Positions 16,683 to 23,740 of a DNA stretch of 28,844 bases are shown piece after piece. The notes beneath the pieces are model-generated. The model saw nothing but the letters and a program-made list of their open reading frames with translations. It did not search any database and was not told where the DNA came from. The position numbers were made by a program, and so were the translations under genes. The stretch's first letter is position 1. Every line of letters starts with the position of its first letter. The stretch is from the NCBI GenBank assembly GCA_964461135.1, contig CAYWTB010000057.1, positions 1 through 28,844 of the forward strand, in the 5' to 3' direction. Source of the stretch: RQOF01 sp964461135 (GTDB taxonomy: Bacteria > Calditrichota > Calditrichia > RBG-13-44-9).

Positions 16683-17612
16683 ATGTATAGACTTTTGGTA
16701 ATTTTTCTGATAGGACTGTGTATTCCGGGCCTGCGAGCAGAGGGCAATGGCGGGTACTCGGGTGCATTTCTGAGGATCGGACTGGGGGCCCGCAGCATGG
16801 CCATGGGAAATGCCCAGGTGGCAACTGCGGACAATGGATTCGGCTTCTTTTATAATCCGGCGGCGCTTCCAATGCTCCCGAAACTGGCGGCCAACTTCTC
16901 CTACAGTTTCCTGTCCCTGGATCGCCGCTTCAGTTATATAGGTTTATCCACACCGCTTAAACCTCATGCAGGACTTTCACTGGGGTGGATCTACAGCGGA
17001 GTGGGGGACATCCCCGGTTATGATTCGCGTGGTGTTGAAACCGCCAAAATTAATCAGGGTCTGCATGCCATTTATTTCAGTTTCGGAATTTTTGTCATTC
17101 CCGGGCGTCTCGGTGTAGGAGTAAATGCCAAATACCTTCGCGAAAACATCTCGGATCCTGACTTCAATTACAGCGGGAAGGGTTTTGGAGCGGATTTTGG
17201 AGTGATGCTAAAAGCGTTTCCTTACCTGACGGCTGGTTACCAGATAAAGGACGTGAATGCCAAACTCAAATCGAATACCAATAATATTTTTGAACGGGGT
17301 CTGGAAAAAGATAATGCTTTTCCGGTATCTCATCGCCTGGGTCTTTTTTACAAAACTCCCCTGAAATGGATGGCCGCGGCTTATGATTTCGAGTGGAGTA
17401 CTGCCGGAGAGGTTAAAAATCATCTTGGCCTGGAATTTTCTATCCCCGGTGTGGCCGGCCGTGTGGGATATGATACGGATCATTTTACTTTCGGCGGTGG
17501 TCTTGAAATCGACAGGTACCTTGGAATTAAAGCGATTCTGAATTATGCCTTTGTCAGTTCGGTTATTGATGAGGGAGTGAGCCATGTGTTTACCTGGGAA
17601 CTTGAATTTTAA
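16683..17612 (+). CDS. PorV/PorQ-family outer-membrane beta-barrel protein (first copy)
   Basis: This predicted 309-aa outer-membrane barrel belongs to the PorV/PorQ family. In type IX secretion, PorV carries cargo from the SprA pore to the attachment complex, and PorQ is a surface attachment component. The signal peptide MYRLLVIFLIGLCIPGLRA precedes the family block FLRIGLGARSMAMGNAQVA followed by FFYNPAALP. The rest alternates short beta strands and turns, ending in Phe (TWELEF) as is common for barrel proteins. ATG 16683 has GGGGA seven bases upstream; an ATG at 16665 would lengthen the signal. It is followed at 50 bases by a second, divergent family member. Which of the two acts as PorV, or whether either works with SprA, cannot be read from sequence. 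Confidence 0.82.
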   Translation: MYRLLVIFLIGLCIPGLRAEGNGGYSGAFLRIGLGARSMAMGNAQVATADNGFGFFYNPAALPMLPKLAANFSYSFLSLDRRFSYIGLSTPLKPHAGLSLGWIYSGVGDIPGYDSRGVETAKINQGLHAIYFSFGIFVIPGRLGVGVNAKYLRENISDPDFNYSGKGFGADFGVMLKAFPYLTAGYQIKDVNAKLKSNTNNIFERGLEKDNAFPVSHRLGLFYKTPLKWMAAAYDFEWSTAGEVKNHLGLEFSIPGVAGRVGYDTDHFTFGGGLEIDRYLGIKAILNYAFVSSVIDEGVSHVFTWELEF

Positions 17613-17663
17613 ATTATCAGACTAATCTGTCTGCAGCGTAATTGTGATGATTTTGGAGCCGGT

Positions 17664-18575
17664 ATGAAAAAAAGTATGATTTTGTTTTCCCTGTTTGTTT
17701 TTATCAGTTCGGGAATTTCGGCCGACAAAAATGAAGGCCAAACCGGGCTGTCTTTCTTAAAGGTAGGCATAGATGCCCGGGCCAGCGGAATGGCCGGTGC
17801 CTATACCGCTGTTTCCGCAGATGCTTCATCTGTGTACTGGAATCCCGCCGGCCTGGTTGGTGCCCGGAAATCCAATGTATTATTTAACCATAACGAATGG
17901 ATTCTGGATACCCGGGAGGAATTTGCAGCATTATCCCTGGTGGCTGAAAAATCTGCCTGGGGATTTCATCTCAGGAGCTTTAATATTGGTGATATTGAGG
18001 TAAGAGGCGATGTTCCGTCCAGTGAACCCCTGGAAATCACCTCCGCTCATTATTTTTCGGCGGGAATGTCTTATGCCCGTAAAATTCGTTCGTCTTTGGA
18101 TCTGGGCATGACTCTGAAATATCTGTTTGAGAAGATATATGTGGAAAATGCATCCGGTTTTGCGGTCGACATGGGTGTGCTCTACCGGACGGGCTTCCAC
18201 GATATCCGGCTGGCTGCCACCCTCCAGAACCTGGGCCGCATGGGAACATTCCGGCAGGAAAGAACCAGACTGCCCATGCTGGTGCGGATAGGCGCCTGTT
18301 ATCCTGTAGCTGCATCATCGCAATATTTTTCTGCACTGCTGGCTTCGGATGTCGTAAAAGCAGACGGTGAAAATCTGCGGTTTCACCTGGGAACGGAACT
18401 CGTGCTCTGGAGGCAGCTGGCCCTTCGAACCGGGGTTCAGTTAGGTTATGATGCGCATATGCTGAATTTCGGAATCGGTTTCCAGCGTTCCTCTCTGCGG
18501 CTGGAATATGCCATTGTTCCCTTCACGCGTGATCTGGGAACGAGCCATCAGTTTACATTCAATTTCGAAATTTAA
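17664..18575 (+). CDS. PorV/PorQ-family outer-membrane beta-barrel protein (second copy)
   Basis: This 303-aa exported barrel protein has a signal peptide ending near ISSGISA and the family N-terminal block FLKVGIDARASGMAGAYTA followed by VYWNPAGLV, closer to the family consensus than its upstream neighbour. Later strands read as amphipathic beta (SLDLGMTLKYLFEKIYV, DIRLAATLQNLGRMG), and the protein ends FTFNFEI. GGAG lies five bases before ATG 17664. It follows the first copy by about 50 bases and closes the run of secretion genes before an inverted-repeat element. A cargo-shuttle or surface-attachment role is inferred from PorV/PorQ homology and from sprA in the same region; an unrelated porin role is possible. 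Confidence 0.85.
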   Translation: MKKSMILFSLFVFISSGISADKNEGQTGLSFLKVGIDARASGMAGAYTAVSADASSVYWNPAGLVGARKSNVLFNHNEWILDTREEFAALSLVAEKSAWGFHLRSFNIGDIEVRGDVPSSEPLEITSAHYFSAGMSYARKIRSSLDLGMTLKYLFEKIYVENASGFAVDMGVLYRTGFHDIRLAATLQNLGRMGTFRQERTRLPMLVRIGACYPVAASSQYFSALLASDVVKADGENLRFHLGTELVLWRQLALRTGVQLGYDAHMLNFGIGFQRSSLRLEYAIVPFTRDLGTSHQFTFNFEI

Positions 18576-18912
18576 CCGCCCGGGATTCTGCTGTCAGATG
18601 AATAACTCTGTGATGAGGGGAATCTAACAGGAACAAATACAGTGATTTAGCAGGATAATCCGTCAGCGGAATAAATTAAAGATTTCCAATATCTTCTAAT
18701 CTGCTTAATTCACAAAATACGATATAATTTATCAAAGTTATTATATTCTTAGAAATTAAATGGCCCCGGTCTTCAGACCGGGGATTAAAGAATCCGGTAT
18801 ATTTGGGCGTTAGCCCCTATTTGTGAATTAAGCTGGCCAAGATAAGGCCGGCCGGATTAAGTCCTTCAGCATAATTTAACTGATCTGGAGCAAAAAAGGC
18901 ACGGGGAAACAT
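18576..18912. other. Intergenic region with nested inverted repeats
   Basis: No gene is seen. The interval is AT-rich and is dominated by the inverted-repeat element at 18703-18833. Downstream of it lies a GC-rich patch with GGCCGGCC near 18847-18854. Upstream of it there are only weak, short inverted pairs. No clear promoter for the downstream barrel gene was found. Confidence 0.5.
18703..18833. repeat. Miniature element-like nested inverted repeat
   Basis: Perfect 14-bp terminal inverted repeats, GCTTAATTCACAAA at 18703-18716 and TTTGTGAATTAAGC at 18820-18833, enclose 103 bases with no coding capacity. Inside is a perfect 8-bp hairpin CCCCGGTC-TTCA-GACCGGGG at 18764-18783 and a smaller GGGC-GTTA-GCCC at 18805-18816. 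The hairpin has no following T-run, so it is not a standard terminator, although it could still stop or protect the upstream transcript. The layout resembles a miniature inverted-repeat element or a REP-like dispersed sequence. No transposase and no clear target duplication are present. Confidence 0.65.
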
Positions 18913-19542
18913 ATGGTAAATAAAATTGCCCTTGTACCGGTCAATTTTCTGATTCTCTGTTTTCTTTTAGTGAATTTCTCTCCCGGGCGGACAGAGAATC
19001 CCGAAAACTGGATTTTCCGCTTTGCCTTTGGTCCGGTGTTTCCGAATGCTTCACAGCTGGTTGGTGCGGATTCTCCCAACGGTTTGAATATTTCTGCGGG
19101 GATGTCCTACCTGTTGAATCCGCGCATGATGCTGAGCGTGGTACTTCATTTTGACTATTTTTCGGATGATCTCCGGACAGACTACCGCACCTATATTGTC
19201 CTTTTGAATCCCACCACCGATATTCGTATTCATCCCTTCCCTGTGCGTTCAAAGATATCTCCATTCCTATCCGGGGGTCTGTCCCCGGGCCTGTATCTGA
19301 ATACCAGCCCTGCATCCGTGGAAGAAGGAAACATTGATCCCTATTCAAATGCACGGGATTATTCCCTGGATGTGGGATATTCGCTCAGATATGGATTGGG
19401 TTCAAATTTTAACGTGGCAAAAAATATTTATCTCTGGATAGAATGGCAGTATACACGATTTGGTTTTTTTTCCAATAAAGAACCGCTGCATTACCGCTCT
19501 CTGATGATTGGCTTGCTGATGGATGTGGAATGGATATTCTGA
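18913..19542 (+). CDS. Small outer-membrane beta-barrel protein, function unknown
   Basis: The 209-aa protein has a hydrophobic N-terminus (VNFLILCFLLVNFS) that looks like a signal peptide, then alternating short hydrophobic strands with aromatic girdles: FRFAFGPVFPNASQL, GMSYLLNPRMMLSVVLHFDY, DIRIHPFPV, ISPFLSGGLSPGLYL, SLRYGLGSNFNVAKNIYLWIEWQY and a last strand MIGLLMDVEWIF ending in Phe. This is the OmpA/OmpX-like eight-strand barrel pattern (outer-membrane beta-barrel domain families). GGGGA lies five to six bases before ATG 18913. It follows the PorV-like genes, after the repeat element, and may belong to the same envelope gene set. No specific function can be given. Confidence 0.72.
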   Translation: MVNKIALVPVNFLILCFLLVNFSPGRTENPENWIFRFAFGPVFPNASQLVGADSPNGLNISAGMSYLLNPRMMLSVVLHFDYFSDDLRTDYRTYIVLLNPTTDIRIHPFPVRSKISPFLSGGLSPGLYLNTSPASVEEGNIDPYSNARDYSLDVGYSLRYGLGSNFNVAKNIYLWIEWQYTRFGFFSNKEPLHYRSLMIGLLMDVEWIF

Positions 19543-19588
19543 GCGGATGCTTACCTCCGTTTCCGGGCCCATGAAAAAAATACAGCTC

Positions 19589-19621
19589 TTGAATTTGATA
19601 AAAATTTTGTTATTTTATATT
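19589..19621 (+). promoter_or_regulatory. Possible promoter for the fumarase gene
   Basis: The AT-rich interval before the fumarase gene has TTGAAT (19589-19594) and TTGATA (19595-19600) as -35-like boxes, and TATTTT (19611-19616) and TATATT (19616-19621) as -10-like boxes. Spacings are 15-16 bases, slightly short. A promoter here is likely because the preceding gene ends at 19542 and is unrelated, but the exact boxes are uncertain. Confidence 0.3.
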
Positions 19622-19657
19622 CGAATACCTTAACCTTTTTAAAAGGAGGTCAATGAT

Positions 19658-21178
19658 ATGAGTTATGAAAATCTTCGTAATAACCTGCTTGAACTGGTTC
19701 GCCGGACATCGGCTTTTTTGCCTCCCGATGTTGAAAATGTAATTAATCTGAAAAAAAATCTGGAGGCCAAAAATTCCATGGCGGAAATGGCAATGGATAT
19801 GATTATGCAGAATGTGGGACTCGCTAAAAAGCGATCTTTTCCCATTTGCCAGGATACCGGTACCATCACCTTTTATGTTAAGTGTCCGGTGGGATATGAC
19901 CAGCTGATGTTTCAGAAGGCCGCCGAAGAAGCGGTGGTCATCGCCACGGAGAAAGGCTATTTGCGCCAGAACTCGGTCGATTCCCTCAGTGGGAAGAATA
20001 CCGGAAACAACCTGGGAAAGGGAAGCCCTGTTTATCACTTCGAGCAGAGCAGGGGAAACAATGTGGATGTCAGTCTGATTCTGAAAGGCGGCGGATGTGA
20101 AAATATGAGTGCTCAGTACAAACTGCCCGCTCAATTGGACGGTAAAAAATACGGGAGAGACCTTGGCGGAGTACGTGCGGTTATTCTCGATGCCCTGTAT
20201 CAGGCGCAGGGCAAGGGATGCGGACCCGGTTTTCTGGGAGTGTGCATTGGTGGAGATCGTGCCAGCAGTTATGCCTATGCCAAGGAACAGTTGTTGCGTA
20301 AACTGGATGATGTGAATCCCTTACCGGAGCTGGCCAAACTGGAAGAACAGATTATGCATGAAGCTAACGAATTGGAAATCGGTCCCATGGGATTCGGAGG
20401 TGAATTTACCCTGGGTGGAATCAAAATTGACTACCTGAACCGGCTGCCGGCATGCTATTTTGTGAGCATTGCTTATATGTGCTGGGCCTTCCGGCGCAGG
20501 GGAATGGTGCTGGATGCAGACGGGAATGTGAAAAAATGGCTGTACCAGATTCCGGGTGAATTTGAAGCAGATTTCTCTAAAATTCCGGGGGTGAAAATGC
20601 CCGAGAAAAATGTCAGAGTTATGAATACACCCATTACTGAGAAACAGATCCGGGAATTAAAAGTGGGTGATGTTGTACTTTTGAATGGCGATATGTTCAC
20701 CGGCCGTGATGCCGTACATCGTTATCTTTACGAGGGAGGTGAACTGGATGTGATTAAAGGCGGGATTATTTATCATTGCGGACCGGTTATTGTGAAGGAA
20801 AAAGGAGAATATAAAGTGATGGCCGCCGGACCAACCACCTCAATCCGCGAAGAAACTTACCAGGGAGATGTGATTGGTAAATTTAATATTCGCGGAGTGA
20901 TTGGCAAAGGTGGTATGGGAAAGAAAACCCTTGAGGCCTGTAACAAGTATGGCTCGGTATATTTCCATGCCATAGGCGGTGCTGCCCAGATTTATGCCAT
21001 GTGTGTCAAAAAGGTGAAAGGCGTTTATCTGGAACAGTTCGGAAGTCCTGAAGCGGTTTGGCATCTGGATGTGGAAAATTTCCCGGTGGTTGTGACCATG
21101 GACAGCCATAATGTTTCTCTGCATGAGAAAATCGAGCAGATTTCCAGGAAAAAACTGGACGAGATACTGACCAAATAA
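19658..21178 (+). CDS. Class I fumarate hydratase (fused alpha and beta domains)
   Basis: The 506-aa oxygen-sensitive Fe-S enzyme interconverts fumarate and malate in the citric-acid cycle. The N-terminal domain (about 1-285) holds the predicted [4Fe-4S] cysteines: Cys64 in ICQDTGT, Cys188 in GKGCGPGFLGVCIGGD and Cys275 in YMCWAFRR. The C-terminal domain (about 325-506) has GRDAVHRYLYEGGELD, YHCGPVIV, AAGPTTSIREETYQ and IGKGGMG, the usual substrate-site blocks of the fumarase C-terminal family. In many bacteria these domains are two separate subunits; here they are one chain, shorter than E. coli FumA (548 aa). An extremely strong ribosome site, AAAGGAGGT, lies about eight bases before ATG 19658. 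A clear terminator follows, so the gene is probably a single-gene unit. Tartrate dehydratase is a related alternative but less likely. Confidence 0.92.
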   Translation: MSYENLRNNLLELVRRTSAFLPPDVENVINLKKNLEAKNSMAEMAMDMIMQNVGLAKKRSFPICQDTGTITFYVKCPVGYDQLMFQKAAEEAVVIATEKGYLRQNSVDSLSGKNTGNNLGKGSPVYHFEQSRGNNVDVSLILKGGGCENMSAQYKLPAQLDGKKYGRDLGGVRAVILDALYQAQGKGCGPGFLGVCIGGDRASSYAYAKEQLLRKLDDVNPLPELAKLEEQIMHEANELEIGPMGFGGEFTLGGIKIDYLNRLPACYFVSIAYMCWAFRRRGMVLDADGNVKKWLYQIPGEFEADFSKIPGVKMPEKNVRVMNTPITEKQIRELKVGDVVLLNGDMFTGRDAVHRYLYEGGELDVIKGGIIYHCGPVIVKEKGEYKVMAAGPTTSIREETYQGDVIGKFNIRGVIGKGGMGKKTLEACNKYGSVYFHAIGGAAQIYAMCVKKVKGVYLEQFGSPEAVWHLDVENFPVVVTMDSHNVSLHEKIEQISRKKLDEILTK

Positions 21179-21197
21179 TAGATGGGAAAGGTATGGA

Positions 21198-21231
21198 TAA
21201 GCCCGGCGGATTAAGCTGGCCGGGCTTTTTA
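21198..21231 (+). terminator. Rho-independent terminator after the fumarase gene
   Basis: A perfect GC-rich stem GCCCGGC at 21201-21207 and GCCGGGC at 21219-21225, extended by AA/TT pairs, closes an 11-base loop and runs directly into CTTTTTATT. It lies 20 bases after the fumarase stop and just inside the 3' end of the convergent lipoprotein gene. Confidence 0.85.
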
Positions 21232-21693
21232 TTCTCTGGCATCCTTCTTTAAACGGGTTGAATCAGCGCGTCGTGGGGTAACGATCTGTTTATCATAGAG
21301 TTGCCGCTCTGTCCGGGCCCGGGCTGACATGTCCTCAGAAATTGCCTTTTCCACTTTTTTTAAGAGATCAATATTCTGAGTCACTGTCTCCAGCAGCATG
21401 GATTCATAAAATTTATGGTATTCACCCGGAGTGATATTATATTTTTTAAGAATTTCTGTCACCTGAGCTGCCTTTACACTGTCAGGTCCGGGGGAAATCA
21501 TTACAATCTCCAGGTCTTTGATTAACAGGTCCCAGGATTTCTGTTCACCGGTATTCTGATCGGAATGACAGGATAAAGGACTCAAAGACAGGACCAGCAG
21601 AGCCACAAAGCTGAACTGAACAAAAATTACCGGCAGGAATGTAAAGTAGCCGGAAGTATGACCAATAAACTTTATCAGCACCTTTAAATGCAT
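21229..21693 (-). CDS. Small lipoprotein, function unknown (possibly DUF4296-like)
   Basis: On the minus strand, the start at 21693 (154 aa) is set by GGAGGT five bases upstream; the frame extends 20 codons further but without a ribosome site. A long hydrophobic N-terminus ends in LSLSPLSC, a good lipobox with Cys about residue 42. The mature part is short, helical and charged: DLEIVMISPGPDSVKAAQV, then ILKKYNITPGEYHKFYES, and a basic tail. The spacing of a KYNITPGEY motif before a helical segment recalls the DUF4296 lipoproteins of Bacteroidota, which is a weak family suggestion only. The gene converges on the fumarase gene. Its role is unknown. Confidence 0.72.
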   Translation of the reverse strand: MHLKVLIKFIGHTSGYFTFLPVIFVQFSFVALLVLSLSPLSCHSDQNTGEQKSWDLLIKDLEIVMISPGPDSVKAAQVTEILKKYNITPGEYHKFYESMLLETVTQNIDLLKKVEKAISEDMSARARTERQLYDKQIVTPRRADSTRLKKDARE

Positions 21694-22091
21694 TAAATAC
21701 CTCCGGAGAAATGATATATTGTAATGTGCTGATAGTATTTTATTCTGGATCATACGCTTTTTAACTCTTTCTGCTTTGTGGTACTAATTTACGAAAAAAA
21801 CGAAGATAATCCCAATCCGGAGAGTATAATTTATAAGAATTGGTTTCGACCAATAACAACCGCTTGAATCTGAAAGGATCTCGCCGGGAATTGTTTGAAA
21901 CGGGATGTTTGTGAAATTTAGGGGTGATTAAGTGCTTCAGGCTAATTTTTTTATTTGTTTATTTGATTTAATTTGAGGATATTTTTGGATAAATTTCTGG
22001 AATAAAGCGGGCTTTTCTCTTAATTTATAATTGAATTTTATTATATTACAATTGGGACTGACTCCAGGAACGAATTAAAAAGGAGTGCATA
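21694..22091. other. Divergent intergenic region, lipoprotein-cyclodeaminase
   Basis: No gene is supported in this AT-rich, divergent interval, which must hold promoters for both neighbours. A TATAAT at 21825-21830 and a TATATT at 22043-22048 are visible, but neither has a convincing -35. A perfect 6-bp hairpin with a TTCG tetraloop, ATTGGT-TTCG-ACCAAT, is at 21839-21854. No longer structure or riboswitch-like pattern was recognised. Confidence 0.45.
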
Positions 22092-22715
22092 ATGTTAAAG
22101 GATATGGTACTACAGGATTTATTGGACGATCTTTCCTCAAAATCGGCGGCACCTGCCGGGGGAACGGTAGCCGGCATAGCAGGTGCGTTATCCGCAGCCA
22201 TGATTTCAATGGTATGTAATCTGACTATCGGAAAGAAAAAATATCTGCACTCAGAGGATGAAATGAAAAAAACTCTGGAGAATGTCACCCGCCTCAAAGA
22301 GGAATTTACTTTACTGGCAGATAAGGATGCGGAAGTGTTCAACGAAGTGATGGAAGCTTACCGCATGCCTCATGAAACTGAGGAGGAAAAAACCGAGCGG
22401 ACTAATGCCGTGCAGGAAGCTACCAAGAGGGCAGCGCTGGTACCCATGGATGTGCTCCGCCGTTGCGAAACCCTGGTTCTGTTAAGCCGTTCTGCGGCCA
22501 TGAAGGGAAATGAAAATGCCATAAGCGATGCGGGTGTTGCAGCAGTTATGGCACGAGCCGCAGCCAAATCTGCCTGTTTGAATATTCTGATCAATCTGTC
22601 CACCATAACCGATGAAGATTTTATCGGTAAATTGAAAACCGAACAGGAAAATGTAATGAAGACCGTAAAAGATGTATCGGAAGAAACACTTAATATTGTT
22701 AAACAAAAGCTGTAA
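22092..22715 (+). CDS. Cyclodeaminase/cyclohydrolase family protein (FtcD C-terminal-like)
   Basis: The 207-aa helical protein matches the cyclodeaminase domain of formiminotransferase-cyclodeaminase, which acts on one-carbon units carried by tetrahydrofolate; stand-alone members include methenyl-THF cyclohydrolase FchA. The N-terminal glycine-rich block SAAPAGGTVAGIAGALSAAM corresponds to the family PxPGGGSxAA motif, followed by MVCNLTIGKKKY. A central LLADKDAEVFNEVMEAYRMP and a later ISDAGVAAVMARAAAKSACLN complete the fold. The gene begins with AAGGAG seven bases before ATG 22092. No formiminotransferase partner or histidine-degradation gene lies nearby, so a folate cyclohydrolase or cyclodeaminase role is inferred from family only. 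Confidence 0.87.
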   Translation: MLKDMVLQDLLDDLSSKSAAPAGGTVAGIAGALSAAMISMVCNLTIGKKKYLHSEDEMKKTLENVTRLKEEFTLLADKDAEVFNEVMEAYRMPHETEEEKTERTNAVQEATKRAALVPMDVLRRCETLVLLSRSAAMKGNENAISDAGVAAVMARAAAKSACLNILINLSTITDEDFIGKLKTEQENVMKTVKDVSEETLNIVKQKL

Positions 22716-22934
22716 GAGTTCATAATAGAATTTTTTAAAATTGATCTGGCGCAATGCGCAATTGAAAAAATTACTGGATATTGCCGGAAGAAATATTTTT
22801 GAGGAACAAATAAATTTATATAACTATTGAAAATAGGGATTGAAGATCGGGAATTCTGAGGGGATATCCGATATAATACGACGATGATGGTAAGTTCGAA
22901 TGAATAAGTAATTTTAAAATGAGGACGTATTTCC

Positions 22935-23156
22935 ATGCATGAAGAACAGGTAAAAAAACTATTGGACGCCATTCGGCCAGGTATCCAGATGGATGGAGGG
23001 GATGTCGAGTTTGTGGAGATCAAGGATGATGTGGTGTACGTCAGATTGGTGGGTGCCTGCGGAGGGTGTCCCATGGCTCAGCTCACGCTTAAAGAGGGAA
23101 TCGAAAGATTCATCCGGAATCAACTGCCTGAAATCAAATCAGTAGAGGCAGTTTAA
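22935..23156 (+). CDS. NifU-like Fe-S cluster scaffold domain protein
   Basis: This compact 73-aa protein is a stand-alone NifU C-terminal (Nfu) domain that carries or transfers Fe-S clusters. It shows the core blocks IRPGIQMDGGDVEFVE and the cluster-binding CGGC in LVGACGGCPMAQLTLKEG, followed by an amphipathic helix ending in the usual hydrophobic C-terminus. A TATAAT at 22872-22877 lies upstream without a clear -35, and there is a GAGG about eight bases before ATG 22935. The bifunctional nuclease gene follows 20 bases later, so the two are likely co-transcribed. The nearby fumarase is an Fe-S enzyme and a possible client, which is inference. Confidence 0.92.
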   Translation: MHEEQVKKLLDAIRPGIQMDGGDVEFVEIKDDVVYVRLVGACGGCPMAQLTLKEGIERFIRNQLPEIKSVEAV

Positions 23157-23176
23157 ATCATAAAGGCGGTGAGAGC

Positions 23177-23725
23177 ATGATTGAAGTAAAAATTAATGGA
23201 TTGTTTTTAACCCAATCCCAGGCGAGCGGAGTTATTTTAAAAGAAATGAAGGGAGATCGTACTCTGCCGATAATAATAGGAGAGTATGAAGCACAATCTA
23301 TCGCGCTTGGTCTGGAGAAAATTAAACCACCCCGGCCTATTACTCACGATCTGGCGCTGAGCATGCTGGATATATTAACGGCTGAAATTGAAAGAATTGT
23401 TGTCAGCGAGCTAAAAAATAACACCTATTATGCGATAATATATATTCGGCAGGATTCAAAACTTCACGAGATTGATTCTCGTCCCAGTGATGCTATTGCA
23501 CTTGCCGTAAGACGGAATATTCCTATTTTTGTGGAAGAAGATGTGATGGAAAAAGGTGCGTATACACCGGAAGAAGTACAGGATGTGGAATCCAGCAAAT
23601 TAGATTTTAAAGAAGACCGGCTTGAAAAATTAAAAAGCGAACTTCAGGAAGCAGTCGAAAAAGAAGATTATGAAAAGGCTGCCAGACTTCGGGATGAGAT
23701 AAAAAAACTTCAGTCTCGTCAATAA
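23177..23725 (+). CDS. Bifunctional nuclease family protein with UVR tail
   Basis: The 182-aa protein has two parts. Residues 1 to about 135 form the bifunctional nuclease (BFN/DUF151) domain, recognised by LPIIIGEYEAQSIALGLE, RPITHDLALSMLDIL and IDSRPSDAIALAVRRNIPIF; members described in plants have RNase and DNase activity. Residues 148-180 (KLKSELQEAVEKEDYEKAA then RLRDEIKKL) form a UvrB/UvrC (UVR) interaction helix pair. This combination is known in many bacteria, but the function there is poorly defined. It follows the Nfu gene by 20 bases and precedes the MBL-fold gene by 15 bases; GGTGAG and GGGAG ribosome sites support both starts. Confidence 0.92.
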   Translation: MIEVKINGLFLTQSQASGVILKEMKGDRTLPIIIGEYEAQSIALGLEKIKPPRPITHDLALSMLDILTAEIERIVVSELKNNTYYAIIYIRQDSKLHEIDSRPSDAIALAVRRNIPIFVEEDVMEKGAYTPEEVQDVESSKLDFKEDRLEKLKSELQEAVEKEDYEKAARLRDEIKKLQSRQ

Positions 23726-23740
23726 AGGGAGAATGCTGAT

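Noticed and set aside
18764..18783. Strong GC hairpin as a rho-independent terminator for the PorV-like genes
   Set aside because: It lacks a T-run and lies about 190 bases past the stop, centred in an inverted-repeat element, so a repeat structure explains it better.
18828..21221. Shared 11-base word TTAAGCTGGCC at 18828-18838 and 21211-21221
   Set aside because: The match is short and the second copy lies in the loop and stem of a terminator. It could be chance, and no longer shared sequence surrounds it.
22370..23074. A 234-codon open frame on the minus strand
   Set aside because: It lies opposite the cyclodeaminase and Nfu genes and spans the gap between them. Its translation is Ser/Thr/Phe-rich without family motifs, while both + strand genes have clear signatures.
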